Shown here: in pieces, positions 11,362 to 23,200 of the stretch
Position numbering within the stretch: the first letter of the stretch is position 1
Layout of the letters: the number at the start of each line of letters is the position of its first letter
From: Epiperipatus broadwayi
Lineage: Eukaryota; Onychophora; Udeonychophora; Euonychophora; Peripatidae
Length of the DNA: 64,000 bases
Direction of reading: 5' to 3'
Assembly (NCBI GenBank): GCA_028023455.1
Contig: JAQFVV010000002.1
Location: 30,699,725 to 30,763,724, forward strand
Program-made: the position numbers and the translations under genes
The notes under the pieces: model-generated
Told to the model about the DNA's origin: nothing
Seen by the model: the letters and a program-made list of their open reading frames with translations, nothing else
Database searches by the model: none

Positions 11362-11832
11362 AGGATGGGGTAATAGGATGGTTGTACTTGGGGTGATGGT
11401 AACCAGGACAGTCAAACATACAACATTTAAAATCAAATATTGTAATATTCAAGTAATATAAATATCCAAAAATATATAAGATATTTTATATATTACAAGA
11501 GACCATGATTGCTTAAGGGAGATCAGCCCAGTTAACTCCTTAGAGCAATTAAAAGTATCATTAATCATATATATATATATATATCACTAGCATTACCAAA
11601 AAGAAAAGTAAGTATAAGTAATACTCAAAAGAAATACCCATTCATCATGAATGATCAACAATCAATAAATCAATAGTCAATCTTGTGGCAATTTGAAATG
11701 GATTTCCTTTAGACCAGGCTAACTACTGAGCCTTTGCCAGCTTGGGGAAATAATTCAAACATTAATTTGAAATGCACATAATAAGTTCTCATCCATAGAA
11801 TATACAACCATAAAACAATCCTGGGATATTAA
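11361..11832. other. Non-coding spacer
   Basis: AT-rich unique-looking sequence with a short (TA)n at 11568-11584. No gene or recognised repeat. Confidence 0.5.
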
Positions 11833-12070
11833 AACAAGCTGATCATCATTAATGCTCTTGCCACTTAGTACCATTAGTGTAATGGCCAACTATAAACTTA
11901 ATTTTTAATAAGACTAAACTAAAATAAAATGTACTGCATGGGCTTTAAAGAAACAAGCTGATCATCATCAATGCTCTGGCCACTTAGTACCATTAGTGTA
12001 TTGGACAATTATAAACTTAATTTCTAATAAGACTAAACTAAAATAAAATTACTGCATGGGCTTTAAAGAA
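11833..12070. repeat. Tandem duplication, 119-bp unit
   Basis: The unit starting AACAAGCTGATCATCAT at 11833 repeats at 11952 and ends GGGCTTTAAAGAA. The units share CCACTTAGTACCATTAGTGT and differ by few substitutions. Confidence 0.9.
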
Positions 12071-14449
12071 TATGCTTTTTGCTTCAAACCAGGACAATAA
12101 ATGTCAAACTGGAATGTCCCTGTACTAAAATACACCCTCGTTTTAAATATATCAGACCATTATGCTCAAATCTAGCTCAGAGAACATAAGCACTACTACT
12201 GTTATTGTGTACAAGAGGTGATGCAAACATACAATATTCTAAACTGTTTAGAATTAAGTCACTGGAATAATTTTAACAATGGAATATAAGTTTATTAATA
12301 AAATCAAAAATTGAAGTTAAGGTCACTAGCTATACACATATAAGTTTTTGATTTTGATTAACATAATAAAAACTATCACATTACGATTTACATGATTAAT
12401 ATATAAAAGTCAAATTATTATATTGTGGTCTACATATATGTTCCAGTAGGTTCACTTAAAACTAGTCAGCACACACATGTAACATTAATTTTTGAACATA
12501 TTTGAATTATCATTTAATAATAAAATAAATGATTAAAGTTTAGCTATGTGTCGATCCGTCACACATTGATATTTTCACACAGATGTGCAATACAAATGGT
12601 GGATGTACTTCAACCATCACATAAAATACAATAAATGATTAAAAATTTCAGTTATCACATTTTAATAATATGAATAACATTTATTTAAAACACATATATG
12701 TAATCTGCACATATATATGCGGCATCATACTTGAAATCACCAAAATAATAAATGACATTAATTTTTATAACACATAATTAATATATCTGTGCATATAGAA
12801 ATGTATGTGTACACTGGCATTATACCATATATTTTAACTTGTCAAAATAATGAAGTTATTAAAATGCAGATTTTCACAATTAAATTTTTTGTTGAAAGTA
12901 CATAACATTCTCATATACATATGTATATTGAAAAAATAATTTGAGTCCGTTATTAAATATATGTACTTTTTACTCTTCTTTTTTTCTTTAAAAAAAGAAA
13001 GAAAGTCAATCTTGACAGGATTACTGTTGATTAATTAATTATAACATCTTTAAATTTAAAACACAGATTTTAAATATTTCTTTTTTCTTCCCTAAACGAT
13101 TATTTTAAAATAATACCATTCTATACATATCTATCAGTATTACAGGTTAATTATAACATCTTTCTTTAGAATATAGAATCATCTATTAAACCTTTACTTT
13201 TTTTTAATCCAAGCAGAATTACTACTTGCACTTTAAGTTATAATTTTAAATGTCATTTTAAAAAATTACTTAACAACTCACCCGTTATGCTTTATGTATA
13301 TTAGTTTATCTGTGCTTCTGTGCATATAGCTGAAACAGCATATGTGTAACTACTTCAGCAAGCTGAGGTTCTTTTGGGGAGAGCCAGTTCAGGATTGTCT
13401 CATCAGGAAATGCATAGTCCAGATATTGTCATCATCAGGAAAGTATAACTAGGTAAATTCTGGCATTGATTTGGTTCCATATAGACTTCAGGTCAGCAAA
13501 CTGTCTTGTCCACATTTAAGGCTATAGAGACATGATCCTTCCTTCTAGGTGCATTTAAACTCCTGCATAGTGAACCAGCAGCAGCAGTCTCCTGTTTTGA
13601 TATCAACTATCTCTGATCCATGGCCACTATCTGTATAACTCTGGAAACCAACACTGCTATCCTGTCAACTCTTCTCAAAATATTATTAGCCAAAAAACTA
13701 TTAACCAATTCTTACAAAAACCTTTAGCCAAACTAAAATAATCTTTTTATCAACTCTTATAGCTAGATTGCTGAGGTGACAAAAACACATTAATTGGAAA
13801 TTTCTTATCTTGCTAATCTTTTCAAAAGCATTTTTAATTAAAAGCTACATTTTGGAAATTTTATCAAAGTTTTTTAAAAATAAATAATATAAATTTTTAC
13901 AATTATCAGATCTATTATTATAATGCATGCTTGTTTTTAATTTCCAAAATCAGAATTCAATAAAAATATTTATTAGATCTTTTTAAATGTTTATTTATAG
14001 CAAAATTTTATTTTAGATTCAGAATTATTTAATCATTTATAGTTATTATTCCCAGTGATAGAAATTTTTTTGTCTGTGTTTATTTTTACTTTTCATTTGA
14101 AACATATATACTTGTGTACACATATTATGTTATTGGGTGCCACATAACAGAAGCGTTACAATGTACAAAATCGTTTGTATTATATCGTGTATTATTTTGT
14201 TTATTAAATTTCTGCCATTTTGACAAAATATTCATCACTGTCAAAATTAGGGTCTTAATGAAGAACTATTAAATCTTAAGTATTAATGAGATTGAGCATG
14301 ATGTAAAGAACAGTCATTCTTATATATCATTGATGGTTGATTATTTAGAGTAGGTAGATTAACATAATGCGTATTTTCTTCAGTATTACAATTAATTGAT
14401 TTCAAAAGAAAGAGATGAAATTAGTGGCATCTAGAAGACTCGAATACAT
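12071..14449. other. Non-coding, AT-rich, no gene recognised
   Basis: 12280-12860 holds loose repeats of AATAAATGATTAAAG-like text and CACATATATG runs. 13330-13680 is less AT-rich with no open frame that I recognise. Nothing else can be supported. Confidence 0.4.
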
Positions 14450-14998
14450 CATGTTTCATCACATTTATTTAAACCACTCTGACTTTTTAATATTTCAGGA
14501 GATTCTCTCATGATTCTCAAATCATACTTTTCCATATTAAGTATTCTAGCATTATCAAAATTAAGTGCATGACCAATTTCTAAAAAATGCAAAGTAAAAG
14601 CTGATGTATTTAACTTTTTATTGAAGTCATTTTCATGCTTCCTAATTCCAACATTGGTTCATCTATTGGATTGACCTTCATGGTTCTAGAACACCATGAT
14701 CATGAAATTTCATAGACATTTTGGTATTTCAAAAGTACTCAATCTTTAGGTTTACAGAAAAAAATCAAATTTTTTGCTAGTAGAAATGGTAGTCCTAATA
14801 TTAAAATTAGATATAGCTTTCTATTAATCTTATTAGTGGCTCCTTATTCTATAAGTAGTTGAGTTGTCAATTTTATCATCTTTCTCCTTAGTATGAATGA
14901 TTTGGAAAGCTTTATATATGATATTTTTATTGTAACCATTAGAAAATGGAATGTTTTTTGTAAGTTCTACTTTTTTGTATAAGATCTTTATCAGATAA
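14450..14998 (-). pseudogene. Penelope-like element 2, inverted GIY-YIG fragment
   Basis: Minus-strand translation across several frames gives a GIY-YIG endonuclease tail: an NFDNARIL motif followed by MEKYDLRIMRESLEILK-like sequence, near 14570-14480. The part at 14998-14860 (minus) is homologous to the plus strand at 15926-16060. It meets the plus-strand copy head-to-head at about 14998/15000. Too decayed to be functional. Confidence 0.65.
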
Positions 14999-16250
14999 AC
15001 TATTTGCACTTATAAAAAGATTGTTAGAAATTTTCTGACATACTTAGAAAAAAGACAACATCTTATCAAATGTTGCAGTATAGATGAGAGTCTAGAAATT
15101 AAAATTTCTCCAAGAAAACGTTTTTCATTATATTCTAAATGTCATGGTTTATCTAAAATTCATAAACCTGAAGTACCACTTGAGACCTATTATGCTTGTT
15201 ATAAGTTCGTCCATATGTTCTTTGGCCTGATATTTGGTCTAATGCTTATAAATGTTGATATAACATTCAGTCAAGAATTAAAAATTCAACTCATTTTAGT
15301 TATAACTTAGGGATAGCCAACCAAACACAATTTATTGGTCAGTTTTGATGTTTCCTTTATATTTACCAGTATTCCTATTGTATGAGCTTTATCTATAATA
15401 GCTCCATATAATAATTTACCTGATTTTATTATTCCATTAGCAAAACATTGTCTTGAAAATATATTTTTTATTTATGATTTTCAAAAGCATAAACAAATAA
15501 AAGGGCTTTCTATGGGCTCTCCACTGCCACTTGTAATTGCTGACCTCTTCATGAATAATTTTGAAAATCCAAATATCAAATATAGCTATTAAGAGACCTA
15601 TTAGGCTCAGATATGTGGATAATACATTTGTTATATGATCTCATGATATTGATATCTTGAATTCTTTTCTTGTTTTTCTTAATAGATGGTATCCTAATAT
15701 TATGTTTACTATGGAAGTTAAAAATAACAAAACACTTCCCTTTTTGGAATGTTTTAATTACTAGAAAATCTGATCACACATCAATTTCTGTTTACAGAAA
15801 TTCATTCATACAAACAGATATCTTGATTTTAATTCTCATCATCATCCTGCTCATAAATTTTCTGTGACAAAATAATCTTTGGATGAGAACCTATAGTTTG
15901 TTTGATAAAGATCATTTTGCTTAAAAAGTCGAATTAATTAAAAACATTCTATTTTCTAATGATTACGATAAAACAGCATATATAAAGCTTTACAAATCAT
16001 TGATATTAATAAGAAAAAAGATGATAAAATCGACAATTCAACTATTTATAGAATTGTCTTACTTTATATTAAAGTAGTCGCTGATAAAATCAATAGAAAA
16101 CGATATCTAATTTTGATGTTAAGACTACTTTTTCCACTAGCAAAAAAAAATTGTGATTTTTCTCCATAAACCTAAAGATGGAATACTTTTGGAATATGTT
16201 TGGTTTTTTAGTGGGGGAAAAAATAACAGAACGGTTTATGAGATATTATT
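14999..16250 (+). pseudogene. Penelope-like element 2, reverse transcriptase remnant (HHHP group)
   Basis: Multi-frame translation shows GLSKIHKPEVPLRPI (about 15147-15195), KGLSMGSPLPLVIADLFM (motif B, 15501-15555), RPIRLRYVDNTFVI (motif C, catalytic YVDD changed to YVDN, 15595-15640), PNIMFTMEVKNNKTLPFLE (15690-15750), then TDR/NRYLDFNSHHHPAHKF. The HHHPAHK block is characteristic of the Poseidon/Neptune-type branch. The ORF is broken by many stops and shifts. This is a different family from element 1. Confidence 0.75.
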
Positions 16251-17156
16251 CAAAGAGAACTTGAGTAAATTATAATGCATTAGTGTATTGTTGTATATTA
16301 ATTATTATATTATTGAAAAATGGGGCGTGACTTAAAATATGTATTCTTTTCCAGTAAAAAGTGTACTTAAAAAAAAAGTCGAACAGAAATTTCTCTATGA
16401 TAAAGTGAATAAAAACTAAGTAAATCAATAAACATCAAAATAAATACATTTACTATGAATAGTGATTATATATATGTGTGGGAGATGATATATGGCTGAA
16501 AATTGTAACAAGTGAGTGCAATAGGTAATCATGTAATAAATGAAGGATCATAGAAATAAAATCATGGTATATCTTGCCTATTGCAACTAACCATGTAGGT
16601 TTATGATTCTCCAAGTGTGGGTGTGCATGTTTTGTCATTGAAATGTAAATTGCCTAAAATTCTATAGCATATTTATTGCTTTTCTACACATATTTCATCA
16701 TATAAAAATATAAGTAATAAAAAATAAGTAATTAAAAACACTTACTGAATACTCACTGATGGGAAAATTGATTCTTGGCCAGCACAACACATAAACGTTA
16801 TGAATCCAAGATCGAAATCTGGTCGTGAAATAATCCATAGATGCAATTCTCATGCTTATTCTTGCAAATGACTTTGCCAATTTTTTTTTTTAGTCAGTGC
16901 AGTTTCTAGATCTGAATTTTCATTAAAAATAGTTTCTACAAAGAGAAGAATCACAAACACATATATCAGCAGTTGAATAATCAGAGCAAGCCCTGAGAGA
17001 ATCCGTATGTATTATGATTGCCCAAGAATTAAAATTAAAGATAGTGTGGTAATTATTTAAATTTTAATTAAGAACATGAATTGTCTTATTAATTCAAGTA
17101 TTGCCTTATATAGAGATTTAGAACTGATGTAAATCAGCATTGATAATGTATTCCTT
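16251..17156. other. Non-coding spacer, possible exon-like minus ORF
   Basis: AT-rich. 16698-16880 (minus) is open for 60 codons, with a hydrophobic end and no recognised domain. Nothing supports calling it a gene. Confidence 0.35.
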
Positions 17157-17434
17157 TATGATTGTGAGATTTTCTACTTCTTCCTTTTCCTATGTATTGA
17201 TTTCTACTTTAACATATACCATTTACACCTTTTTTAAACACTTTATCAATACTTTTATTTATATCAAACTAACAGTTTTGACTGTCCTGCAGTCATCATC
17301 AGCGCTCTGACAAAAAATAGGACTGTCAAGAGCTCTGATAATGACTGCAGGACAGTCGAGACTGTTAGTTTGATTAAAATAAAAGTATTGATAAAGTGTT
17401 TAAGAAAGCTGTAAATGGTATGATTGTGAGATTT
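17157..17434. mobile_element. Fold-back ribozyme element, family C, with 16-bp target duplication
   Basis: The 16-bp direct repeat TATGATTGTGAGATTT lies at 17157-17172 and 17419-17434 and brackets a 246-bp unit. Inside, 17216-17310 and 17325-17418 are inverted copies of each other. Each arm holds a hammerhead-like core reading outward: a CTGATGA (left, minus, 17296-17302) or CTGATAA (right, plus, 17335-17341), followed by a strong TGACTG/CAGTC(A) stem-loop, then AAAC or GAGAC and CTGTTAGTT. Both arms deviate from the GAAA box in different ways, so a common ancestor with GAAA is likely. The long direct repeat points to retrotransposition rather than transposase cutting. Confidence 0.75.
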
Positions 17435-18626
17435 ATTACATAATTGCAGTTTATAATAGAGTAAGTATTTGAGTAGTAAGAATATTGTTTTATAAGAAGT
17501 ATGAAATATTATTAGGTTTTTTTCGGAGGCCATCAGTGAAATTATGTATAATTATAGAATATGTTTTCCAAGACTTCATTGGAAGTGTATATGTAGAATA
17601 ATCTTTATTTTGAGAATATATATATGATGATTGTGAACCTAAATGTGATCAACTGGACTATATTTATAGGGATCATTAACATACAAAATTATATCCTAGT
17701 TGCACTAGGCATTGGGTATTTGTTAATAACAATCAATGTTTAATCATATTGTTGTATTAAATGCTGTATTTATCTAAATAATATTTATAGAGTTTGATAA
17801 GTATTAAACATTAGACTTTCCCCCCCAGACTTTGAATGTTACAATTATGTTACATATTGTCTTTCTACATATGCTTGTAAAACAAAAAATGTAATTTTAA
17901 AATGAGGTCACTCAAAAAATATATTGCTCGTTGTTAATTTTAAAGTGACACTTCGATAAGGATTAATTTATATTAGTAAGAGTACAATTTAAATTAGGAA
18001 GTTGTGTGACTAATATAAGGAAAGTCGGTTAATAATTATTTTATGTTAAATATAAGCAAAATATGTTGAATATGGAAGGGAACACCATAGCAACACATGT
18101 CCACCATTTTTTAGTTTACACAATCTGTTAACACGGTAGCAACTTTCTCCATGCAATATTAATGCACTAATATTCTAGCATCCGTTGATTACTGTGGCTT
18201 GCACTAGGTGGTGGTATTGTATGAAGAAAACTGCTACTGTGCTAATATAGAAGGGATAAACAAAAGATGTGATTACAAACCTTCAGACAAATACAATGTC
18301 TTATATTAAGATTATATAAAATGTCATCTGATAGAATATTTATTGTTTACTTGACATTAGCAATAAGAAATTGTTGATTATTGAAAATACTGATCTGCAA
18401 ATACATCATTTTGTTTATTGCTATTTATTATTTAAAACATTCGGGTCAGAGTTCTAGTTCCATGGTATTTTTCATCTGAGAGTCATGTGATTTTTGATTT
18501 GGCAAGATATTGTAAATTGAGAGTAACGTATTGCTCAGGGTAAATTATTGAGTTTATTGAAAGTTTGTCATGATGCTTGGAAATTTTCGTAGAGAAAATC
18601 TTCGATAAATCACTTTAGTTACAAAG
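17435..18626. other. Non-coding; family A arm fragment at 18178-18235
   Basis: Mostly unique AT-rich sequence. 18178-18235 (GCATCCGTTGATTACTG and following) matches the arm of the family A fold-back elements, a decayed fragment without the ribozyme part. Confidence 0.55.
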
Positions 18627-18755
18627 ATGGATTTTACTCCTGAAACATTTCTTGATGATATTCATCAGGTGATACCAGATTGGGATGATGATTATGAACA
18701 CATACCTGGTTTGCAGAGAGACTCAGAGTCTGGAATAGGTAGAAGATGGAAGTGA
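18627..18755 (+). CDS. Short acidic ORF, possible coding exon, unrecognised
   Basis: An ATG in a good context (ACAAAGATGG) opens 42 codons starting MDFTPETFLDDIHQVIPDWD, very rich in Asp/Glu, which is unusual in this AT-rich background. A possible donor GGTAGAAG sits at the end and an AG acceptor just before the ATG. Its end phase does not match the TDP1 exon downstream, and the sequence is not part of any TDP1 I know, so I do not join them. It could be a separate small gene or chance. Confidence 0.3.
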   Translation: MDFTPETFLDDIHQVIPDWDDDYEHIPGLQRDSESGIGRRWK

Positions 18756-19172
18756 TATGCTGGTTTTTGGATCTCATCATCATCATCATTAACTCAATTC
18801 TGAAGGTTGGATTAAATATTTATGGCATTTTAGTTATATGGATACTTATTTCATGTTATGAATAGTGATACAATTGTACCTCCAGGTGTATTTATATTAT
18901 TGCTAGTCCATTGACTAATATACATATATATGGAAGCAAAAAATATACATAAGCTAAGACTAAATCAAAAAACAAACTGACTTTTTTTTTTACTATTTTA
19001 ACCAGAAGACTTAAGTTTTCATCATAAAATTTGTCTCTGTTCTCTGATAAGAACCTATTCTCTAGTTGAACTATTAAGAAAAACAGTTGTATATATGAGT
19101 AATTGTTTTTTGTTATAAATATATAATGTTGAATAATTGTAATAAGAGAAAATTTTCTTTTTGTAAATTTAG

Positions 19173-19340
19173 AATCTGGATTAGTCCATTATTTCCTAAA
19201 TTGCCAGAAAATTCATCCAACAGAGGTGATTCAGAAACAAGGTTTCGATCAGATCTTTTAAACTATATATCAGCCTATAACTGTTCGGAATTGAATTCAT
19301 GGGCTAAACATATAGAGCAACACGACATGTCTTTGGCAAG
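19173..19340 (+). CDS. TDP1: TDP1 exon (middle of the phosphodiesterase)
   Basis: Tyrosyl-DNA phosphodiesterase 1 removes topoisomerase I peptides and other adducts from DNA 3' ends in the nucleus; it belongs to the phospholipase D family with two HKN motifs. This exon encodes IWISPLFPKLPENSS, then FRSDLLNYISAYN and LNSWAKHIEQHDMSLAR. These correspond to the animal TDP1 blocks after HKN motif 1: 'GIWLSPLYPR', the phenylalanine before the 'YL-AYN' helix, and 'I-KHDLS'. Splice signals fit: a pyrimidine-rich tract with TTTAG before 19173 and AAG/GTTTGT at 19340/19341. The exon begins with one base of a split codon and ends with two, and it joins in frame to 25131. The preceding exon with HKN motif 1 was not found in the window. 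Confidence 0.85.
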
Positions 19341-19359
19341 GTTTGTATTATATTTGTAA

Positions 19360-20310
19360 TTAATAATCATTAATAATTTTTTTATTGACAATGTCTTTTA
19401 TAATTATTTAAATATTTTCCCCTAAAGTCCGTATTAGTAAATTTTCTAGCAATATTTAATACTACTAGAACTTGCAATCTACCAAAGAAAAAATGTGATA
19501 TTTTACACACAAAAAAAGCAGAAACTTACAAAAATAAAAACATATCAATAATATATCTAGAAAACAAACCTAAAAGTAATATATTTAGCAACCAAACCAA
19601 CTGCATAATGAATCTAAAATGAAACATAATATTTTAATGATAAGGCCAGATGAAATTCGTGAGAAATTAAATTCCTCCGAAAAATACAATGGTAAACAAA
19701 GCTGAAAATAATATATTTAACAATTAAACCAATCACGATAATTATAAAAGTAATAGATTTTATTTGTAAGAAAGTAATAGATGACAATAAGTATGCTTGA
19801 TAAAAGTAATCTGTATGAACTATATTAATTAAAACTATTAAAACTTTATAAATAATGTTTTAGCAATCAAGCCAAATACAAATCGTAAACAAATTGCAAA
19901 AAACAATTTGTGGACAGACTATAAGTAATATTTTAGTAAACAAAAAAAAAAATCCATAAGAAAGTAATTGTTGGCAATAAATAACTGTGAGTTAAACGTA
20001 AGTAACAGCTAACAGCTTATATGACAACTGAAGAATACGAAAGCCATAATAATTACACGGGTAAAAACTTATGTTTCAGCAATAACGGTATTAAGTATAA
20101 CTATGGAACAAAATAGCATTTTAATGATATCACCAAATGCAATTAATAATAAATCCAGAAATACTATGATTGTTAAAACGTTATTTAGTTCGTGATTTTA
20201 TTTAATATAATTATTGTTATAGATGAAATACACATATTTTTTGTGGCATCCATATTTTTTATTTTTTTCTTAAATGGATAGTTTTTTGGAATTCTATTTT
20301 TTTTTCTCAT
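19360..20310. other. Intron sequence without recognisable features
   Basis: AT-rich, with loosely repeated text of the type AAACCAA..AT..GTAATA, probably an old decayed repeat. No coding signal. Confidence 0.45.
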
Positions 20311-20385
20311 GTGGCATAGCGTCGGCCGGAAAGTGAACTTGCTTGTAAGGCAGCCGTGCTGACCTCTCGACCACCAATGCTTGAC
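20311..20385 (-). repeat. tRNA-derived SINE head
   Basis: On the minus strand GCATTGGTGGTCGAGAGG, CAGCACGGCTGCCTTACAAG, then GTTCACTTTCCGGCCG. This matches the copy at 56468-56574 and resembles a tRNA with an A box (TGGTGGTCGAGAGG), an anticodon-like CTTACAA loop (Val-like TAC) and a B box (GTTCACTTCC). It is followed by an A-rich tail toward 20300. It lacks about 12 bp present in the other copy. Confidence 0.7.
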
Positions 20386-20794
20386 AATTCTATTTATTAA
20401 GAATTGTTTATGTAAACCCTTAATTATTGCCATCAGTTACAATCTTACAGATTATTTTTCATATTGCTATACTTGGTAAATCATTACTTAAACTCATTCC
20501 ACCAGTTGGTTTTTATAATTTAATTTGTATTGATTTGCTTTTGTTCATCTGTAAAATGTTGTTTAGTTTTGATCATTTTAGTTAATATAGTTCTTATAGA
20601 TTGCTCACAGTGAAGTCACTTAATGCAATTTTTTAACTTCTCATCGATTAAATGTTTTGCATTTATATTTAGTGTCTATTTGTTTGATTGCTTAATATAT
20701 TATTTTCAGGTTTATTCTTACATTGATTTTTGTTATTTAATTTCTTAGAGATTTGCATTTGGCCCCATTGCCAAAATATCTTAATTTTTTCTTT

Positions 20795-21135
20795 GATGAT
20801 GTAATGTGATGCACTGTGACTTCTTATATGGAATCAAGAATCTCTCAGCAATTATGCCCAGAGAAACTTGTTAGCCACTTTGACTTCCTTTTCCATTCCC
20901 TACCCCAAGTTTTCGTATATTCTTCTCTATCCTGTTTCATCCCATTTCCACTACATAATCTTTGTCAACTCCATGGCCTTTATATCTAAAATACCTTATC
21001 TTTTCCCAAACCCGGCATAAAAATCAATAAGCCACTTTCTGTATAATCACTTTGTTCATATTTATTTTTCCACAGCTTCATTATTTGTACCCTTTCTGCT
21101 TTCAGACATTTACATTCTGATGGATAGACTACAGA
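20795..21135 (-). mobile_element. 3' fragment of the CR1/L2-like LINE
   Basis: Reverse complement of the C-terminal coding and 3' end of the LINE at 44700-49690 (compare 49330-49690). It shares the terminal GTGCATCACATT sequence and the region coding for the C-terminal KAERVQIMKLW-type segment. Severely 5' truncated, as usual for LINE copies. Confidence 0.8.
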
Positions 21136-21887
21136 ATCTAGTAGTACCTATTATTTTTTATCATTCTCTTCAACTTGTATATTATGGTAAACAAAATGGG
21201 AACATATCTATTTTTTTGCAATCTGTGAATGTTTAATCCTATTAATAACTTCATTAGTTACGTTCAAGTCTCTTTCCTATGATCAAATTTTTTATTAATT
21301 TTTTTCATAGTTTCTTTTTAGATTATTGCTTAACTTAATGGAATTAACTTTGTCAAATGTCTTTTTTAAATATACTTAATATATATTAATTTCTTTTTTG
21401 AAATGGCAGTCTTTCAGTATCTCTAATGTCCATTGGCTTATAATATTAGATTAAATATTAAAAATGACATGGAAACGTATATTCGGGTAATAACATGATG
21501 CAGTATTTTTTTTTACTATATATGAAATATTCTATAGTTCTTTCATTTTTATTCTTAATATTTTATTTAGAAATCCAATTACCTCTTATGTTTTATATTC
21601 TTTTAATTGTAGATGGAGTTTTAACTATAAGGGTAATGTTATTCTGAACTCTCATTTTTGACATTTTCTAATATCCAAGCAATTTTTAGCCATTATAGAA
21701 TAGCGAAAATATGGTATAGTATATACAAGATTATAAATTCTGTAGCCCACTTGTTTACGCAAAAGGTGAATTAAAAAATTGGAAGTAGAGTATATTTATT
21801 CAAATGTTATTTGAATACTTGTAATACTTATTGATCCTCAACAGTGTTTATTATATAAAAGCAAAAAAAAGTGAGTTCTATTCTAAA
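21136..21887. other. Intron sequence, nothing recognised
   Basis: AT-rich, unique-looking, no ORF of note. Confidence 0.4.
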
Positions 21888-22045
21888 AGTTTATTATATC
21901 CTCACTGATGAAAGCCACAAGCCAGAAACTGGTCTGAGAATATTGGATGAGTAGGTACTAGTTAGGGATTTTATGCACAAACCTTCCTGCATCTATTGAT
22001 CACTCTGAGTTTGCACTGAAAGGTGCTACTGCATGGAGAGTTTAT
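21888..22045 (+). repeat. Family A ribozyme repeat, single-arm copy
   Basis: A hammerhead-like segment (CTCA, CTGATGA at 21903-21909, AAGCCACAAGCCA, GAAAC, TGGTC) is followed by the family A body (GGATGAGTAGG, GGGATTTTATGCACAAACCT) and arm (TTGCACTGAAAGGTGCTACT, GCATGGAGAGTTT). The stem II pairing is weak here. Part of the dispersed family described at 58714-59061. Confidence 0.75.
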
Positions 22046-22149
22046 GCCTCTATGAAAAATTTATGACTATGAAAGTTTTAACACCTGAGAGCTTTTTTGT
22101 ACGTCATCATATGTAACAAAATTGTGTACACAAAGGTTACAATTTCCTT

Positions 22150-22378
22150 AATACACCAATTATATCAAATGGGAGTTCATAAAAAATTGAGTGCAAGGAC
22201 TCTAAGTACCAGAATAGATCCTGGGACCCCCTGATCCCAAGTTTGATTCTCCACCAATTATATCAAATGGGAGTTCATATAAGTTGAGCACCAGAACTGT
22301 CAGCAGCAGAATCGATCCTGGGATCCCCTGATCCAAAGTCGGATGCTCTACCACTGTGCCAAATGGTGCAAGGCATAT
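22150..22378 (-). repeat. tRNA-derived SINE, two tandem parts
   Basis: On the minus strand the right part starts GCACCATTTGGCACAGTGG then TAGAGCATCCGACT, a tRNA-like A-box region, followed by GGATCGATTCTG as a B-box-like element. A second unit without the A-box half (22150-22255) shares GATCCTGGGA and AAATGGGAGTTCAT. Related to 25680-25795. Confidence 0.65.
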
Positions 22379-22379
22379 A

Positions 22380-23200
22380 AAGAGTCAAAAAAAAACAACA
22401 ATGGAATACAAAGAGTTAACATTTCCAAAATATTTCCTAAGTTCTTTTTATAAGCAATCAAAAAGCCTGAAAATTCATTAATAAAAATGGTTAAATATTA
22501 AATAGAGCAAGAATGGGAAATAGATTTTGAGAAGTGTGTTGAATTGATGTGACAGGCCTGTATTTTTAGCAGGCAGTTGACGATGATGTTGATCCTTACT
22601 CATAAATTTTAATATTTTGATGAACATATTTTAAAACTGAACTTAATAATATGTTTAGTGTATTTCTTGTAAATTTCTATCTAAAAATGTATATAATATA
22701 TTTATATAGAATTTTTTTTCCTAGCGCAATATCAAACTAATTCTTATACGAAGTTAATCATCATTCACATAAGTGCCGTACTTTAATCAATTAGCAATGT
22801 TAAATACTATTAAAGTCTTGATCCAAGACACAAGATAAAGACTTTTGAAAAGAATGGCCCCTTTTTTGTACTTACATGCAATTATAAAGGCCAATCTTAA
22901 GCATCTTGGATTGAGAGCAGGAATGTATTATACTGTTCACTTTATGTACACTTGCTAGCTCTTGAAATTTACTATGTGTTAATATTAGAAGAGTTAGATT
23001 TTAATGTAAATAATCTAGAATTTTTTTACTAGCGCAGTATCAAATTATATAATTCTGATACAAATGTAATCATCCTTTACACAAGTGCTATACTTGAAAA
23101 ATTAATTAGCGATCTCTAATATTCAGTGATCTCTAATTGAATATTAAAGTACGGCATTTGTGTGAAGGATGATAACCTTCATATCAGAATAATACATAAT
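22380..23200. repeat. Dispersed inverted-repeat family, three arms
   Basis: Segments with CTAGCGCAATATCAAACTA (22722 on) and CTAGCGCAGTATCAAAT (23030 on) share the downstream text AT.ATCAT.C.T.ACA.AAGTGC. 23054-23096 is repeated inverted at 23143-23192 (AAAGTACGGCATTTGTGTG, AAGGATGAT). It looks like partial copies of a MITE or fold-back repeat. 22381-22700 shows nothing. Confidence 0.6.

Noticed and set aside
11261-11452. 63-codon minus ORF with alternating Tyr-Ile
   Set aside because: It is the translation of the (TA)n microsatellite.
18627-18755. Upstream TDP1 exon
   Set aside because: The possible donor leaves phase 1 while the exon at 19173 needs two bases before it, and the peptide does not match TDP1 around HKN motif 1.
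22260-22378. tRNA gene on the minus strand
   Set aside because: A- and B-box resemblance only; the cloverleaf arms do not pair and the unit is repeated with its non-tRNA tail.
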